A stretch of DNA of 64,000 bases, from assembly GCA_945881945.1 (NCBI GenBank), contig CAMCVO010000006.1, forward strand, positions 16,815-80,814. The letters run 5' to 3'. Under the pieces are notes generated by a model. It made no database searches. It was not told where the DNA came from and worked only from the letters and a program-made list of their open reading frames with translations. The position numbers and the translations under genes were made by a program. The first letter of the stretch is position 1; every line of letters begins with the position of its first letter. Below are positions 16,837 through 26,737 of the stretch, piece after piece. The DNA comes from Bifidobacterium breve (GTDB lineage Bacteria; Actinomycetota; Actinomycetes; Nanopelagicales; Nanopelagicaceae).

Positions 16837-19497
16837 TTGAGTAAGAACTCATTCAAGTCCAAGACCACACTTGAAGTAGCTGGTAAAAGCTACGAAATTT
16901 TTGATATAACTGGTTTTCCAGAGGCAAAAGATCTTCCATTTAGCTTAAAGATTTTGCTGGAGAATTTACTTCGAACTGAAGATGGCGCCAATATCACTGC
17001 TGAGCAGATTAAGAAATTGGCTAATTGGGATCCAGCAGTAGAACCAGATACTGAAATTCAATTTACGCCGGCTCGAGTAATTATGCAGGACTTTACAGGA
17101 GTTCCTTGCATTGTCGATCTGGCAACAATGCGAGAGGCAATTGCTGACTTGGGTGGTGATCCGGCTCGAGTAAATCCGCTTTCACCAGCTGAATTAGTAA
17201 TTGACCACTCTGTCATTGCTGATTTATTTGGCACAAAAGATTCATTTGAACAAAATGTGGATATTGAGTACCAAAGAAATAAGGAAAGATATCGATTCTT
17301 AAGATGGGGTCAAACAGCATTTGATGAGTTTAAAGTTGTGCCACCAGGAACTGGAATTGTTCATCAAGTAAATATTGAGTATTTGGCTCGAGTAGTGATG
17401 AGTCGTGAAGTTGATGGCGTACTTAGGGCATATCCAGACACCGTAGTTGGAACTGATTCACACACAACTATGGTTAATGGCCTTGGAGTTTTAGGTTGGG
17501 GAGTTGGTGGAATCGAAGCAGAGGCAGCTTTGCTGGGACAGCCAGTATCAATGTTAATTCCTAAGGTTGTTGGCTTTAAACTAAATGGAAAATTACCTAT
17601 TGGCACAACCGCTACTGATCTAGTGCTCACAATTACCCAGATGTTAAGAAAACATGGTGTGGTAGGAAAGTTTGTAGAGTTCTATGGACCTGGTGTATCA
17701 GCGCTACCAATGGCTAATCGTGCCACGATTGGCAATATGTCGCCAGAGTATGGATCTACTTGTGCAATCTTTCCTATTGATGAAGAAACAATTAAATATT
17801 TAAAACTTACAGGCAGATCTGCTGAACAGCTGGAGTTAGTTGAGCGGTATGCAAAAGTTAATGGGCTTTGGCATGATCCAGCTGCATCACCTAGGTTTTC
17901 TGAAAAACTTGAGTTAAATCTGGAAACCATCGTGCCTTCAATTGCCGGTCCTAAGCGACCACAAGATCGAATTGCTTTAACTAGCGCAAAGAGTTCATAC
18001 CAAGAGATAGTACCCTCATATTTTAGTGATAAGACAAATAAAAATAAGATCGATATAAAAGTTAATGGTAAAGCAACAACTGTCTCAAATGGCGATGTTG
18101 TAATTGCATCTATTACTTCTTGTACTAATACCTCAAATCCATCGGTGATGATCGGGGCTGCCTTACTAGCCAAAAAAGCGGTCGAGAAAGGTTTAACTAG
18201 CAAGCCTTGGGTAAAAACTACTTTGGCGCCTGGATCAAAGGTAGTTACTGATTACTACGATCGTGCTGGATTAACTACCTATATGGATAAGTTGGGTTTT
18301 AATTTAGTTGGATATGGTTGCGTTACCTGTATTGGAAACTCAGGTCCGCTACCAATTGAGATTAGTAAAGCAATAAATGAGAATGACTTAGCTGTATCTG
18401 CTGTGCTATCTGGAAATCGTAACTTTGAGGGAAGAATCTCACCAGATGTAAAGATGAATTACTTGGCCTCACCACCCTTAGTTGTTGCTTATGCATTAAC
18501 TGGATCTATGAATCATGATTTTCAGAAGGATCCAATTGGAACCGGCAATGATGGGAATCCAGTATTCCTAAAGGACATTTGGCCAACTACTGAAGAGATC
18601 GATTCAGTTATTTCATCATCAATATCATCGGACATGTTTACTAAAGATTATGCATCTGTATTTGAAGGGGATAAGAGATGGAAATCTCTAGATACACCAA
18701 CTGGAAAGATCTTTGAATGGGATTTAAAATCAACTTATGTAAGAAAGCCACCTTATTTTGAAGGAATGCCAAGGGATCCAATTCCAGTAACCAACATATC
18801 TGGAGCAAGAGTTCTGGCGGTGCTAGGAGATTCAGTTACAACCGATCACATCTCACCTGCCGGAAACATTAAAGCTGACTCACCAGCAGGAAAGTATTTA
18901 GCCGAGCATGGAATCGAAAGAGCAGACTTTAACTCTTATGGTTCACGTCGAGGCAATCATGAGGTAATGATTAGAGGAACATTTGCAAATATTCGCTTAA
19001 AGAACCTGCTTCTAAATGGTGTAGAGGGTGGCTTCACCAAAAACTTCTTAGCAAATGGTGAGCAAACAACAATTTACGAAGCATCAACTGCATACATTGG
19101 TGCTGGTGTCCCATTGGTAATTTTGGCTGGCAAAGAGTACGGCTCTGGTTCATCTAGAGACTGGGCTGCAAAGGGAACTGCCTTATTGGGGGTTCGTGCT
19201 GTGATAGCTGAATCCTTTGAAAGAATTCACAGATCAAATCTCATTGGCATGGGTGTGCTACCACTTCAATTTCTTGATGGTCAAACTGCTGCATCACTTG
19301 GTCTTGATGGAAGCGAAGTGTTTTCAATCTCTGGCGTAGAGAAGCTAAATGAGGGAGTAACGCCGAAAGAGGTCGAGGTAGTAGCTGGCGATAAGAAATT
19401 TAAGGCAAAACTTAGGATTGATACACCAGGTGAGGCTGATTACTACCGCCACGGCGGCATCATGCAGTATGTGTTACGTTCATTACTCGGTAAATAA
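16837..19497 (+). CDS. acnA: Aconitate hydratase AcnA
   Basis: TCA-cycle enzyme (citrate to isocitrate) of about 886 residues with a [4Fe-4S] cluster. Cluster ligands are seen in [10 protein letters not shown] and [10 protein letters not shown]. Other signatures are [33 protein letters not shown] and [12 protein letters not shown]. The start is placed at TTG 16837 ([14 protein letters not shown]), preceded by GAGGTG/GGAG, because the alternative TTG 16765 lies inside the upstream methyltransferase gene. dxs follows 30 bases downstream. It depends on Fe-S assembly, for which erpA and a cysteine desulfurase lie at the far end of the window. Confidence 0.95.
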   Translation: MSKNSFKSKTTLEVAGKSYEIFDITGFPEAKDLPFSLKILLENLLRTEDGANITAEQIKKLANWDPAVEPDTEIQFTPARVIMQDFTGVPCIVDLATMREAIADLGGDPARVNPLSPAELVIDHSVIADLFGTKDSFEQNVDIEYQRNKERYRFLRWGQTAFDEFKVVPPGTGIVHQVNIEYLARVVMSREVDGVLRAYPDTVVGTDSHTTMVNGLGVLGWGVGGIEAEAALLGQPVSMLIPKVVGFKLNGKLPIGTTATDLVLTITQMLRKHGVVGKFVEFYGPGVSALPMANRATIGNMSPEYGSTCAIFPIDEETIKYLKLTGRSAEQLELVERYAKVNGLWHDPAASPRFSEKLELNLETIVPSIAGPKRPQDRIALTSAKSSYQEIVPSYFSDKTNKNKIDIKVNGKATTVSNGDVVIASITSCTNTSNPSVMIGAALLAKKAVEKGLTSKPWVKTTLAPGSKVVTDYYDRAGLTTYMDKLGFNLVGYGCVTCIGNSGPLPIEISKAINENDLAVSAVLSGNRNFEGRISPDVKMNYLASPPLVVAYALTGSMNHDFQKDPIGTGNDGNPVFLKDIWPTTEEIDSVISSSISSDMFTKDYASVFEGDKRWKSLDTPTGKIFEWDLKSTYVRKPPYFEGMPRDPIPVTNISGARVLAVLGDSVTTDHISPAGNIKADSPAGKYLAEHGIERADFNSYGSRRGNHEVMIRGTFANIRLKNLLLNGVEGGFTKNFLANGEQTTIYEASTAYIGAGVPLVILAGKEYGSGSSRDWAAKGTALLGVRAVIAESFERIHRSNLIGMGVLPLQFLDGQTAASLGLDGSEVFSISGVEKLNEGVTPKEVEVVAGDKKFKAKLRIDTPGEADYYRHGGIMQYVLRSLLGK

Positions 19498-19514
19498 ATC
19501 GCATTCTTATTAAG

Positions 19515-19520
19515 TACCCT
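19515..19520 (+). promoter_or_regulatory. -10 element (TACCCT) for dxs
   Basis: TACCCT lies 7 bases before ATG 19528, consistent with a leaderless dxs transcript. Confidence 0.5.
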
Positions 19521-19527
19521 TTAAACT

Positions 19528-21468
19528 ATGAGCATGCTTAACCAGATCAATTCTCCATCTGATGTCAAAGGATTAAATGATGAAGAAATAGTGCAATTAG
19601 CCAGTGAAATTAGAAGTTTTTTAATTGAACAAGTTTCAAAATCTGGGGGCCACTTAGGACCAAATTTGGGTGTTGTTGAGTTAACGATTGCCATTCATCG
19701 CAGCTTTGATTCACCAAAAGATGTTGTAGTTTTTGATACTGGCCATCAAAGTTATGTGCATAAGCTATTAACCGGAAGAGTTGCTGGTTTTGACAAATTA
19801 CGTCAACGCGGCGGCTTAGCTGGTTATCCAAATCGTAGCGAGAGCGAGCATGATGTTGTTGAAAACTCTCATGCTTCAACAGCCCTTTCATGGAGTGATG
19901 GTATTGCAAAAGGTTTTTCTCTGACTGGTCAAAAAGATCGGGTAGTTGTTTGCGTGGTTGGTGATGGTGCATTAACTGGCGGAATGAGCTGGGAGGCATT
20001 AAATAACATCTCAACTAGTAAAAATGAGAGATTAGTAATTATTGTTAATGACAATGAACGTTCCTACTCACCAACAATTGGTGGCTTAGCCACCTATCTT
20101 TCAACACTTAGAGCAACAAGTGGATATGAGAAGTTCCTAGATTGGGGTAAGGGCGTACTAGAGAGAACGCCGGTGGTTGGCCATCCAATTTATGAAACCT
20201 TGCATGGTGTAAAAAAAGGTATTAAAGACATTGTTGCACCGCAAGGTATGTTTGAAGATTTAGGTTTGAAGTATTTAGGGCCAATAGATGGCCATGATGT
20301 GCTGGCAATGGAGAAAAGCTTAAAAATTGCTAAAGAGTTTGGACAACCAGTTTTAGTACATGTCATCACTGAAAAAGGTAGGGGACATGCACCTGCTGTT
20401 AATGATGAGGCAGAGAAGTTTCATGCTGTCGGAGTTGTTGATGCAGAGACGGGTCAACCATTAAGCAAGGGTGGCAAGAGTTGGACAAGTGTATTTTCCG
20501 ATGAGCTAGTCAAGATTGGTGCTGAGCGAAGTGATGTAGTTGCAATTACTGCAGCGATGATGGGGCCAACTGGGTTAGATAAATTTGAAAAGGCATATCC
20601 AGATCGCACTTTTGATGTTGGTATTGCCGAACAACATGCCACAACAGCCGCTGCTGGAATGGCATTTGCTGGATTACATCCAGTAGTTGCTGTTTATTCA
20701 ACTTTTTTAAATCGTGCCTTTGATCAATTATTGCTAGATGTTGCCCTGCATAAAGCTGGAGTTACATTTGTATTGGATAGAGCTGGTGTCACCGGTGATG
20801 ATGGACCATCACATAATGGGATGTGGGATCTGGCTTTAACTGGAATTGTTCCAACTTTGCATGTGGCAGCTCCACGAGATGGGGAGCGGCTTGAAGAAAC
20901 ATTACGTGAGGCATTAGATATCTCTGATGCACCATCATTAATCAGATTTCCAAAGGGTGCGATAAATCCAGATATTCCAGCCTTTGAACGTCGAGATGGA
21001 ATTGATGTGTTATATCGTGGCGAGAGTGCGGATGTATTACTGGTAAGCATTGGTGCCTTTGCATCGATAGCTGTTGAGTCTGCTGCTCAGGCCTATCGTG
21101 AAGGTGTTGGTGTCACAGTCATTGATCCAAGATGGGTTAAGCCGCTACCTAAAGCTTTGATAACAATGGCGCAGCGATATAAAAATGTCGTGGTGTTAGA
21201 AGATGGAATTAAGCATGGAGGCATTGCAAGCACAATCTCTGAATTATTTAGAGAGGAGCAGTTGAATATCCCAGTTCACTCAATTGGATTACCACTAGCA
21301 TTCTTAGAGCACGCCAAGCGAACACAGATTCTTGAAGATCTTGGCATAACTGTTCAAAACATTACGCGATCATTGGTTTCTTGGAATAGCAGTCAAATTG
21401 AAGTTGATGCTAAGGAAGAGATGCCACTCCCTTTGGATGAAAGCGAACGCCGCAAACCGCTTCGCTAA
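19528..21468 (+). CDS. dxs: 1-deoxy-D-xylulose-5-phosphate synthase
   Basis: First enzyme of the MEP isoprenoid pathway, thiamine-diphosphate dependent, 646 residues. The ThDP site is VGDGALTGGMSWEALNN...NDNERSYSP, and the pyrimidine domain shows DVGIAEQHA and DRAGVTGDDGPSHNG. An in-frame ATG at 19534 is a possible alternative start. The last 59 bases, coding a charged tail (KEEMPLPLDESERRKPLR), overlap the 3' end of the convergent fadB-like gene. Confidence 0.95.
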   Translation: MSMLNQINSPSDVKGLNDEEIVQLASEIRSFLIEQVSKSGGHLGPNLGVVELTIAIHRSFDSPKDVVVFDTGHQSYVHKLLTGRVAGFDKLRQRGGLAGYPNRSESEHDVVENSHASTALSWSDGIAKGFSLTGQKDRVVVCVVGDGALTGGMSWEALNNISTSKNERLVIIVNDNERSYSPTIGGLATYLSTLRATSGYEKFLDWGKGVLERTPVVGHPIYETLHGVKKGIKDIVAPQGMFEDLGLKYLGPIDGHDVLAMEKSLKIAKEFGQPVLVHVITEKGRGHAPAVNDEAEKFHAVGVVDAETGQPLSKGGKSWTSVFSDELVKIGAERSDVVAITAAMMGPTGLDKFEKAYPDRTFDVGIAEQHATTAAAGMAFAGLHPVVAVYSTFLNRAFDQLLLDVALHKAGVTFVLDRAGVTGDDGPSHNGMWDLALTGIVPTLHVAAPRDGERLEETLREALDISDAPSLIRFPKGAINPDIPAFERRDGIDVLYRGESADVLLVSIGAFASIAVESAAQAYREGVGVTVIDPRWVKPLPKALITMAQRYKNVVVLEDGIKHGGIASTISELFREEQLNIPVHSIGLPLAFLEHAKRTQILEDLGITVQNITRSLVSWNSSQIEVDAKEEMPLPLDESERRKPLR

Positions 21469-23512
21469 TTCCTTCTCGATCTAGATAAGGCAAGATGCCA
21501 CCTAAGTGCATCGGCCAACCAGAACCAAGTAGCATGCAAATATCGATCTCCTGTGGTGTTGCAACCACACCTTCATCAAGCATCATCTTTGCCTCAGTTG
21601 CTAACGCCTCTAGCGCCCGCTTTCTTACCTGGTCAGCAGTTGATGCTGAATTACCTTTTTCAAGAGCTGCCAATGCTGCAGGATTTACAATGTTTAAACC
21701 ATTTGCATCTTTAACATAGAAAGTCTTGACGCCTTCTTTAACAAATCTTTGCATGGTTGGCGAAACTTTATAACGTGGCCCAAGATTCTTATTTAAAGTC
21801 TCTGACACATGCAATGCCACCCCTGGTCCAACTAGACCAAGTAATTCAAGTGATGACATTGGAAAGCCAAGTGGTGCCATAGCAGCATCTGCTACCTCAT
21901 ATGGGGTTCCTTCATCCATTGCATCGGTAACCTCACCCATAAATCTAGTTAGTAAACGGTTAACTACAAATGCTGGTGCATCTTTTACGATCACCATAGT
22001 TTTCTTCAACTCCTTACCAACATTAATTGCGGTGGCAGTTGTGGCATCATCAGTTTTAGTAGTTCGCGCCACCTCAAGAAGAGGCATTACTGCAACTGGA
22101 TTAAAGAAGTGAAACCCAACAACTCGCTCTGGATTTTTCAATCCTTCACTCATCGCCTCAACTGAAAGTGAGGAGGTATTGGTTGCCAACACACACTCAG
22201 GGGTGATGATTGCTTCTAGCTCCTTAAATAGCTTTTGTTTTAAAGCCAACTCTTCAAAGATTGCTTCTATAACAAAATCACAATTAGCAAACACTTTCTT
22301 ATCTACTGAGCCTGAGATATTAGAGAGCAATCGGGTTGCAGCTTCGCTACCAAGTCGCTTCTTGTCAACTAATTTTTGGATTTCAGATTTAATCCAGGTT
22401 AAGCCTTTATCAACCCGCTCTTGATCAATATCGGTAATAACTACTGGAACTTTTAAGTTCCTAAGCATTAAGAGTGCAAGCTGAGAGGCCATCAAACCGG
22501 CGCCAACTACACCAACCTTGGTAACTTTGCGAGCTAAAGCAGGCTTAGGCGCTCCCTCAACTTTTTTACGCTTCTTCTGAATCAAATTAAAAGAGTACAA
22601 AGAGGCACGCAATGAATCACTCATTACTAAATCAGCTAACACCTTAGTTTCAGCTGCAAACCCATCCCTTACTGAGTTACTTTGCGCAGCTTTAATTAGA
22701 TCCAACGCAGCCAAAGGTGATGGAATCTGAGCACCGCTGTATTTCTTAGCGACCGCAGCTTTTCCAGTTGCAATAGCTTTTTCAAATGCTGCAGAATCCT
22801 TGCTGAAGTCTTTACGTTCAATTTTATTTTTTCCATTTAAAACATTTGCAGCAAACTTAACTGAGTTTTCCAGAAAATCAGATGGTTCAAAAACTGCATC
22901 AACTACACCAAGTGAGAGCGCATCCTTTGACTTCATCATCGTGTTGTTGTTTAAAGCATTAACAATAATTACTTGAACTGCATTCTCTGGTCCTACCAAT
23001 TTTGGCAATAAAGTTGCCCCGCCCCAGCCTGGAACTAATCCTAAAAAGCACTCAGGTAGCCCAGTAAAGGCAGTTGATGCCAAGGTGCGGTAGTGGCAAT
23101 TTAGACCAACCTCTAGTCCGCCACCTAGTGCTAATCCATTAATAAATGCAAAGGTTGGCTTCTTGCTCTCATGAAGTTTAAGGAACACCTCATGGCCCAG
23201 ATCGCCAATTGCAATTGCCTGTGATTTATCCTTTAAAAAACTCATAGCTGACAGATCAGCACCGGCTGCGAATATAAATGGCTTACCAGTTATCGCAATT
23301 GCCACTGCATCTGATTTTTGTGCCTCATCAATTGCATTAGAAAGTGAGGTAAGAGATGCTGCCCCAAATGTGCTGGGACGATTATGATCTGCTCCATTAT
23401 CTAATGTAATTAAAGCTAAATTACCGGTATGGCCAAATGGGGTAAGTGAAACCATTTGTACAATTGCATTTGTGATAACCTCATCGGGTGCTCCTGCTAA
23501 AACTTCAGTCAT
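21410..23512 (-). CDS. fadB: Fatty-acid oxidation multifunctional enzyme (enoyl-CoA hydratase/3-hydroxyacyl-CoA dehydrogenase)
   Basis: A 700-residue beta-oxidation alpha-subunit-type protein. The N-terminal crotonase domain (about residues 15-220) shows FAAGADLSAM and NGLALGGGLEVGL for the oxyanion hole. The NAD-binding domain (about 330-520) begins KVGVVGAGLMASQLALLM and contains GFHFFNPVAVMPLLE. The C-terminal dehydrogenase domain ends with LGGILPYLDREGISEAV. It is the second gene of a fadA-fadB operon with a TAATG junction at 23512. Its C-terminus overlaps dxs in antisense by 59 bases. Confidence 0.93.
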   Translation of the reverse strand: MTEVLAGAPDEVITNAIVQMVSLTPFGHTGNLALITLDNGADHNRPSTFGAASLTSLSNAIDEAQKSDAVAIAITGKPFIFAAGADLSAMSFLKDKSQAIAIGDLGHEVFLKLHESKKPTFAFINGLALGGGLEVGLNCHYRTLASTAFTGLPECFLGLVPGWGGATLLPKLVGPENAVQVIIVNALNNNTMMKSKDALSLGVVDAVFEPSDFLENSVKFAANVLNGKNKIERKDFSKDSAAFEKAIATGKAAVAKKYSGAQIPSPLAALDLIKAAQSNSVRDGFAAETKVLADLVMSDSLRASLYSFNLIQKKRKKVEGAPKPALARKVTKVGVVGAGLMASQLALLMLRNLKVPVVITDIDQERVDKGLTWIKSEIQKLVDKKRLGSEAATRLLSNISGSVDKKVFANCDFVIEAIFEELALKQKLFKELEAIITPECVLATNTSSLSVEAMSEGLKNPERVVGFHFFNPVAVMPLLEVARTTKTDDATTATAINVGKELKKTMVIVKDAPAFVVNRLLTRFMGEVTDAMDEGTPYEVADAAMAPLGFPMSSLELLGLVGPGVALHVSETLNKNLGPRYKVSPTMQRFVKEGVKTFYVKDANGLNIVNPAALAALEKGNSASTADQVRKRALEALATEAKMMLDEGVVATPQEIDICMLLGSGWPMHLGGILPYLDREGISEAVCGVRFHPKGVASLP

Positions 23513-24717
23513 TATTTACTTCCTTTGAAATTTGGGTTTTCCCAGATAATGGTGCCACCCATACCTAAACCGATACACATAGTTGTAATTCCATATCGCA
23601 CATCAGGATTTTCTTTAAATCCATTAGCCAGATTAAGAATCAAGCGAACACCAGATGAAGCCAAGGGATGACCAACTGCAATTGCGCCACCGTAGATATT
23701 TACCCGCTTATCATCATCGGCAATTCCAAAATGATCTAAAAATGAGAGGACTTGAATTGCAAAAGCTTCATTAACCTCAAACAAGCCAATGTCAGTTATA
23801 TCTAAACCTGCTTTTTTTAGCGCCTTGATAGTGCTAGGCACTGGTCCATAACCCATAATCTCAGGCTCCACACCTGCAAATGCAAAGGAGACCATCTTTG
23901 CTTTGATCGTTAGATTTAACTCTTTTGCTTTATCTTCAGAGGCTAAAATTGCAGCAGTTGCACCATCATTTAATCCAGCAGCATTTCCAGCTGTTACTCG
24001 CCCTGCTGGTCTGAAGGGAGTTTTAAGTGCAGCTAATGCCTCTAATGTGGTTTGTGGCCGTGGTGGCTCATCAACTGTTGCAATGCCCCAACCAAGTTCA
24101 ACATTTCTAGTTGCAACTGGAATCAAATCTGGCTGAATTTTATTTGCTGCATATGCTGCTGCAGTTTTTTGTTGTGAGGCTAATGCATACTTATCAGCCC
24201 GTTCCTTAGTTAATTGTGGAAACTTGTCATGCAATCTTTCAGCTGTCATACCCATTTGCAAGGCATCGGTATCAACAATCTTTTCAGCCAAATAACGAGG
24301 GTTTGGATCGATGCCATCACCCATTGGATGATTTCCCATATGCTCAACACCACCAGCTATCGCTAAATCATAAGCGCCCATATTTATGCCACCGGCGATT
24401 GTGGTAACTGCAGTTAGCGCACCCGCACACCATCTATCAATTGAGTAACCTGGTACAGATTTTGGAATACCAGCCAAGATTGAAACTGATCTACCAATAT
24501 TCATTCCTTGGTCGCCAGTTTGTGTAGCAGCAGCGATTGCAACATCATCAATTTGATCAAGCGGTAGATTTGGATTTCGCTCTAATAATCCACGAATACA
24601 ACGAACCATAATGTCATCGGCTCGAGTTTGAGCATAAAGGGAGCCTGCTTTTCCAAATGGGGTTCGCACCGCATCTACTAAGACCACATTGGTTTTGGCT
24701 GTCGCAGTTTTGCTCAT
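23512..24717 (-). CDS. fadA: Acetyl-CoA C-acyltransferase (thiolase)
   Basis: A 401-residue thiolase that cleaves 3-ketoacyl-CoA with CoA in beta-oxidation. The nucleophile Cys sits in YSIDRWCAGALTAV, the catalytic His in GGAIAVGHPLASSG, and the second Cys in TTMCIGLGMGGT. It is the first gene of the operon with fadB. Upstream are an AGGGGTGGGAT stretch and a perfect TTACT-N4-AGTAA inverted repeat that may bind a regulator. Confidence 0.93.
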   Translation of the reverse strand: MSKTATAKTNVVLVDAVRTPFGKAGSLYAQTRADDIMVRCIRGLLERNPNLPLDQIDDVAIAAATQTGDQGMNIGRSVSILAGIPKSVPGYSIDRWCAGALTAVTTIAGGINMGAYDLAIAGGVEHMGNHPMGDGIDPNPRYLAEKIVDTDALQMGMTAERLHDKFPQLTKERADKYALASQQKTAAAYAANKIQPDLIPVATRNVELGWGIATVDEPPRPQTTLEALAALKTPFRPAGRVTAGNAAGLNDGATAAILASEDKAKELNLTIKAKMVSFAFAGVEPEIMGYGPVPSTIKALKKAGLDITDIGLFEVNEAFAIQVLSFLDHFGIADDDKRVNIYGGAIAVGHPLASSGVRLILNLANGFKENPDVRYGITTMCIGLGMGGTIIWENPNFKGSK

Positions 24718-24757
24718 ATCCCACCCCTAGCTATCGATCTATCGGTATGAGAGTAGG

Positions 24758-24771
24758 TTACTCGCCAGTAA
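24758..24771. promoter_or_regulatory. Inverted repeat TTACT-CGCC-AGTAA upstream of fadA-fadB
   Basis: A perfect 5-4-5 inverted repeat centred about 47 bases before the fadA start codon. Size and layout fit a TetR-family operator, the regulator type that usually controls fatty-acid degradation in Actinobacteria. No regulator gene is adjacent. Its role is inference. Confidence 0.45.
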
Positions 24772-24802
24772 AGAAATTGGATAGTGAGCAGGGGCAGCGG
24801 TT

Positions 24803-26092
24803 TTAGGCGATCTCCTCCGGTGAATTTTGGCCCTCAGTTTCAACTGGTTCTGGAATTATCAAAGGCTCAGTTGCCCCAAGATTCGCTGCGACTAAGTGTG
24901 CAACTTGTTCTACCTGCCAAGGCCTGGCACCTAAGCGCACTAATTCAGTATTCACAAAATCTTCATAATCACTTGCAATAAGTGGTGGCTCCTGCCAGCA
25001 GATACGTTTAATAAGCTCTGGGGTAACTAAATTCTCAGTTGGAATTTGAAGCTGTACTGATAACTCCAATAAGGCAGCCCGAACATGAGTTAATCTGGCA
25101 TAACCAATTGGATTTTTCTCTTTCCAGATTTTAAGTGGTGGCATATTTTGAGATGCCACTCTTAATTCAGGTTGCTCTCCTATTGATGTCTTAAGAGAGG
25201 CGGTTAACACCTTTAGCCAACGGTTAAATGGTGGCGACTCTAATCTGGTTCGCCAACCAATTACCTTTGCAACATCCTCTAATGTCTCTGGTCGCTTAGT
25301 TGCTAGCTCAACAATTGCCTCATCATTTAGTACTCGACCAGGTGCAAGATCTATTTCACGTGCTAATTGGTCTCGGCTAATCCATAAATCTCTAACTATT
25401 GTCAGAGTTAAACGATCTCGCACCTTGTGCATGCCTGAGGTTTTGCGCCAGCGATCAGATTTCGGAGTATCTGTGAACTCATAATCCTGATAGTTCTTTA
25501 AAATGGATGCAAAATCTTGCATTGCCCACTTGAGCTTGTCTTGTTCAGTGAGCATCTGCTCAACCTTGTCCCTAATCTCAAGCAAGATATCAACATCAAG
25601 AGCAGCGTAAGTAATCCACTCAGGACGCAGTGGCCGGATTGACCAATCAACTGCTGAGTGCTCCTTTGCTAATTGCAGTTCAAGCAAACTTTCAGCAAGT
25701 GCTCCTAAACCAACCTTTGGACAACCAGCAATTCTTGCGCCTAATTCAGTATCAAAGAGGAGTTTGGGGGAGAGCCCAACTTCGATCAAACAAGGTAAAT
25801 CTTGAGTGCTTGCATGTATTACCCACTCAATATTTGCAAAGTGATCATTAAACTCCTGCCAAAGTTTTGATCCTTTAAGTGGAATCGGATCAATTAAATG
25901 CAAGCCACCATCTTTGCGAAATATCTGGATTAAATAAGCCCGTTGACTGTAGCGATAACCCGAAGCACGTTCGGCATCAATTGCAATTGGCCCACTACCA
26001 GCCAATAGAGATTTGATCACTTTCTCAAAGCTGCTTTCATCGGCAGAAATTTCAGGGGTGCCAGCACGCGGCGATAAAAGTGGTGTCAGCAT
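24803..26092 (-). CDS. rnd: Ribonuclease D-like 3'-5' exonuclease with HRDC domain
   Basis: A 429-residue DEDD-family nuclease. Exonuclease motifs are PIAIDAERASG (I), WVIHASTQDLPCL (II) and YAALDVDILLEIRDKV (III, DEDDy). The HRDC domain lies around residues 215-290 (LTLTIVRDLWISRDQLAREIDLAPGRVL...). Such enzymes trim stable RNA 3' ends. The neighbour upstream is DUF3000, a conserved actinobacterial pairing, with a gap of only 13 bases. Confidence 0.88.
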   Translation of the reverse strand: MLTPLLSPRAGTPEISADESSFEKVIKSLLAGSGPIAIDAERASGYRYSQRAYLIQIFRKDGGLHLIDPIPLKGSKLWQEFNDHFANIEWVIHASTQDLPCLIEVGLSPKLLFDTELGARIAGCPKVGLGALAESLLELQLAKEHSAVDWSIRPLRPEWITYAALDVDILLEIRDKVEQMLTEQDKLKWAMQDFASILKNYQDYEFTDTPKSDRWRKTSGMHKVRDRLTLTIVRDLWISRDQLAREIDLAPGRVLNDEAIVELATKRPETLEDVAKVIGWRTRLESPPFNRWLKVLTASLKTSIGEQPELRVASQNMPPLKIWKEKNPIGYARLTHVRAALLELSVQLQIPTENLVTPELIKRICWQEPPLIASDYEDFVNTELVRLGARPWQVEQVAHLVAANLGATEPLIIPEPVETEGQNSPEEIA

Positions 26093-26105
26093 TACTTAGA
26101 TAATT

Positions 26106-26645
26106 CTAGTTGTTGCGAGCAATTGAGCTAACTCCATGTGGAATTGGCTCAAGTCCTGCACTAATTGCCAACAACTCTAACCAGGCATTTACATGCTCGG
26201 CTAAGTTTCCTTCATTTGTTGGCGTCCAGGATGCGCGCACTTCAATCTCAGAATCCTCATCTCGATCTACTAATTCGCCAAACGATGCGCTAGCAACCCT
26301 AGTTACTGTGCCACTTGGATTGATGAATTCACAGCCATGTTTTTTCAAAGATTCCAATAACCAAGCCCAGCCAATCTCTGGTAATAATGGATCTGAGGCC
26401 ATCTCTAAATCAATCGCAGCTCTGGCAAATGTCACGCACCGCCATTGACCTCCCCACCCTTCTTGGCCAGCGGGATCATGTAGTAAAACAAATCTGCCGG
26501 TGGCTGCATCTTCTAAAACATCGGCTGTCATGGCTAATGCGTGAGGTGCAAGTTTTTGTGGCGCAGGTACTGTCTCGAGCAAAATTTCACCTCGTGGCTT
26601 TAAATCCAAAACAGGTTGAATTAATTGATCAAATGATTTGCTCAC
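26106..26645 (-). CDS. DUF3000 family protein
   Basis: A 179-residue actinobacterial protein of unknown function that regularly precedes the RNase D gene. Family hallmarks are the RGEILLETVPAPQKLAPHA segment, GRFVLLHDPAGQEGWGG and the ending AEHVNAWLELLAISAGLEP. No membrane segment is visible. GTG start at 26645, supported by a -10-like TATCCT six bases upstream. Confidence 0.83.
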   Translation of the reverse strand: MSKSFDQLIQPVLDLKPRGEILLETVPAPQKLAPHALAMTADVLEDAATGRFVLLHDPAGQEGWGGQWRCVTFARAAIDLEMASDPLLPEIGWAWLLESLKKHGCEFINPSGTVTRVASASFGELVDRDEDSEIEVRASWTPTNEGNLAEHVNAWLELLAISAGLEPIPHGVSSIARNN

Positions 26646-26651
26646 TACCTA

Positions 26652-26657
26652 AGGATA
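26652..26657 (-). promoter_or_regulatory. -10 element (TATCCT) for DUF3000-rnd
   Basis: On the minus strand TATCCT lies 6 bases before GTG 26645, consistent with a leaderless transcript. Confidence 0.5.
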
Positions 26658-26725
26658 AATTGCTAATTGAATAAGTATGTGCAGGCACGAGCAAACTCAG
26701 ACAGATAAGCCCTAATGCAACCTAG

Positions 26726-26731
26726 TAGGCT
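26726..26731 (+). promoter_or_regulatory. -10 element (TAGGCT) for the EamA transporter
   Basis: TAGGCT lies 6 bases before GTG 26738, consistent with a leaderless transcript. Confidence 0.55.
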
Positions 26732-26737
26732 CCACCG

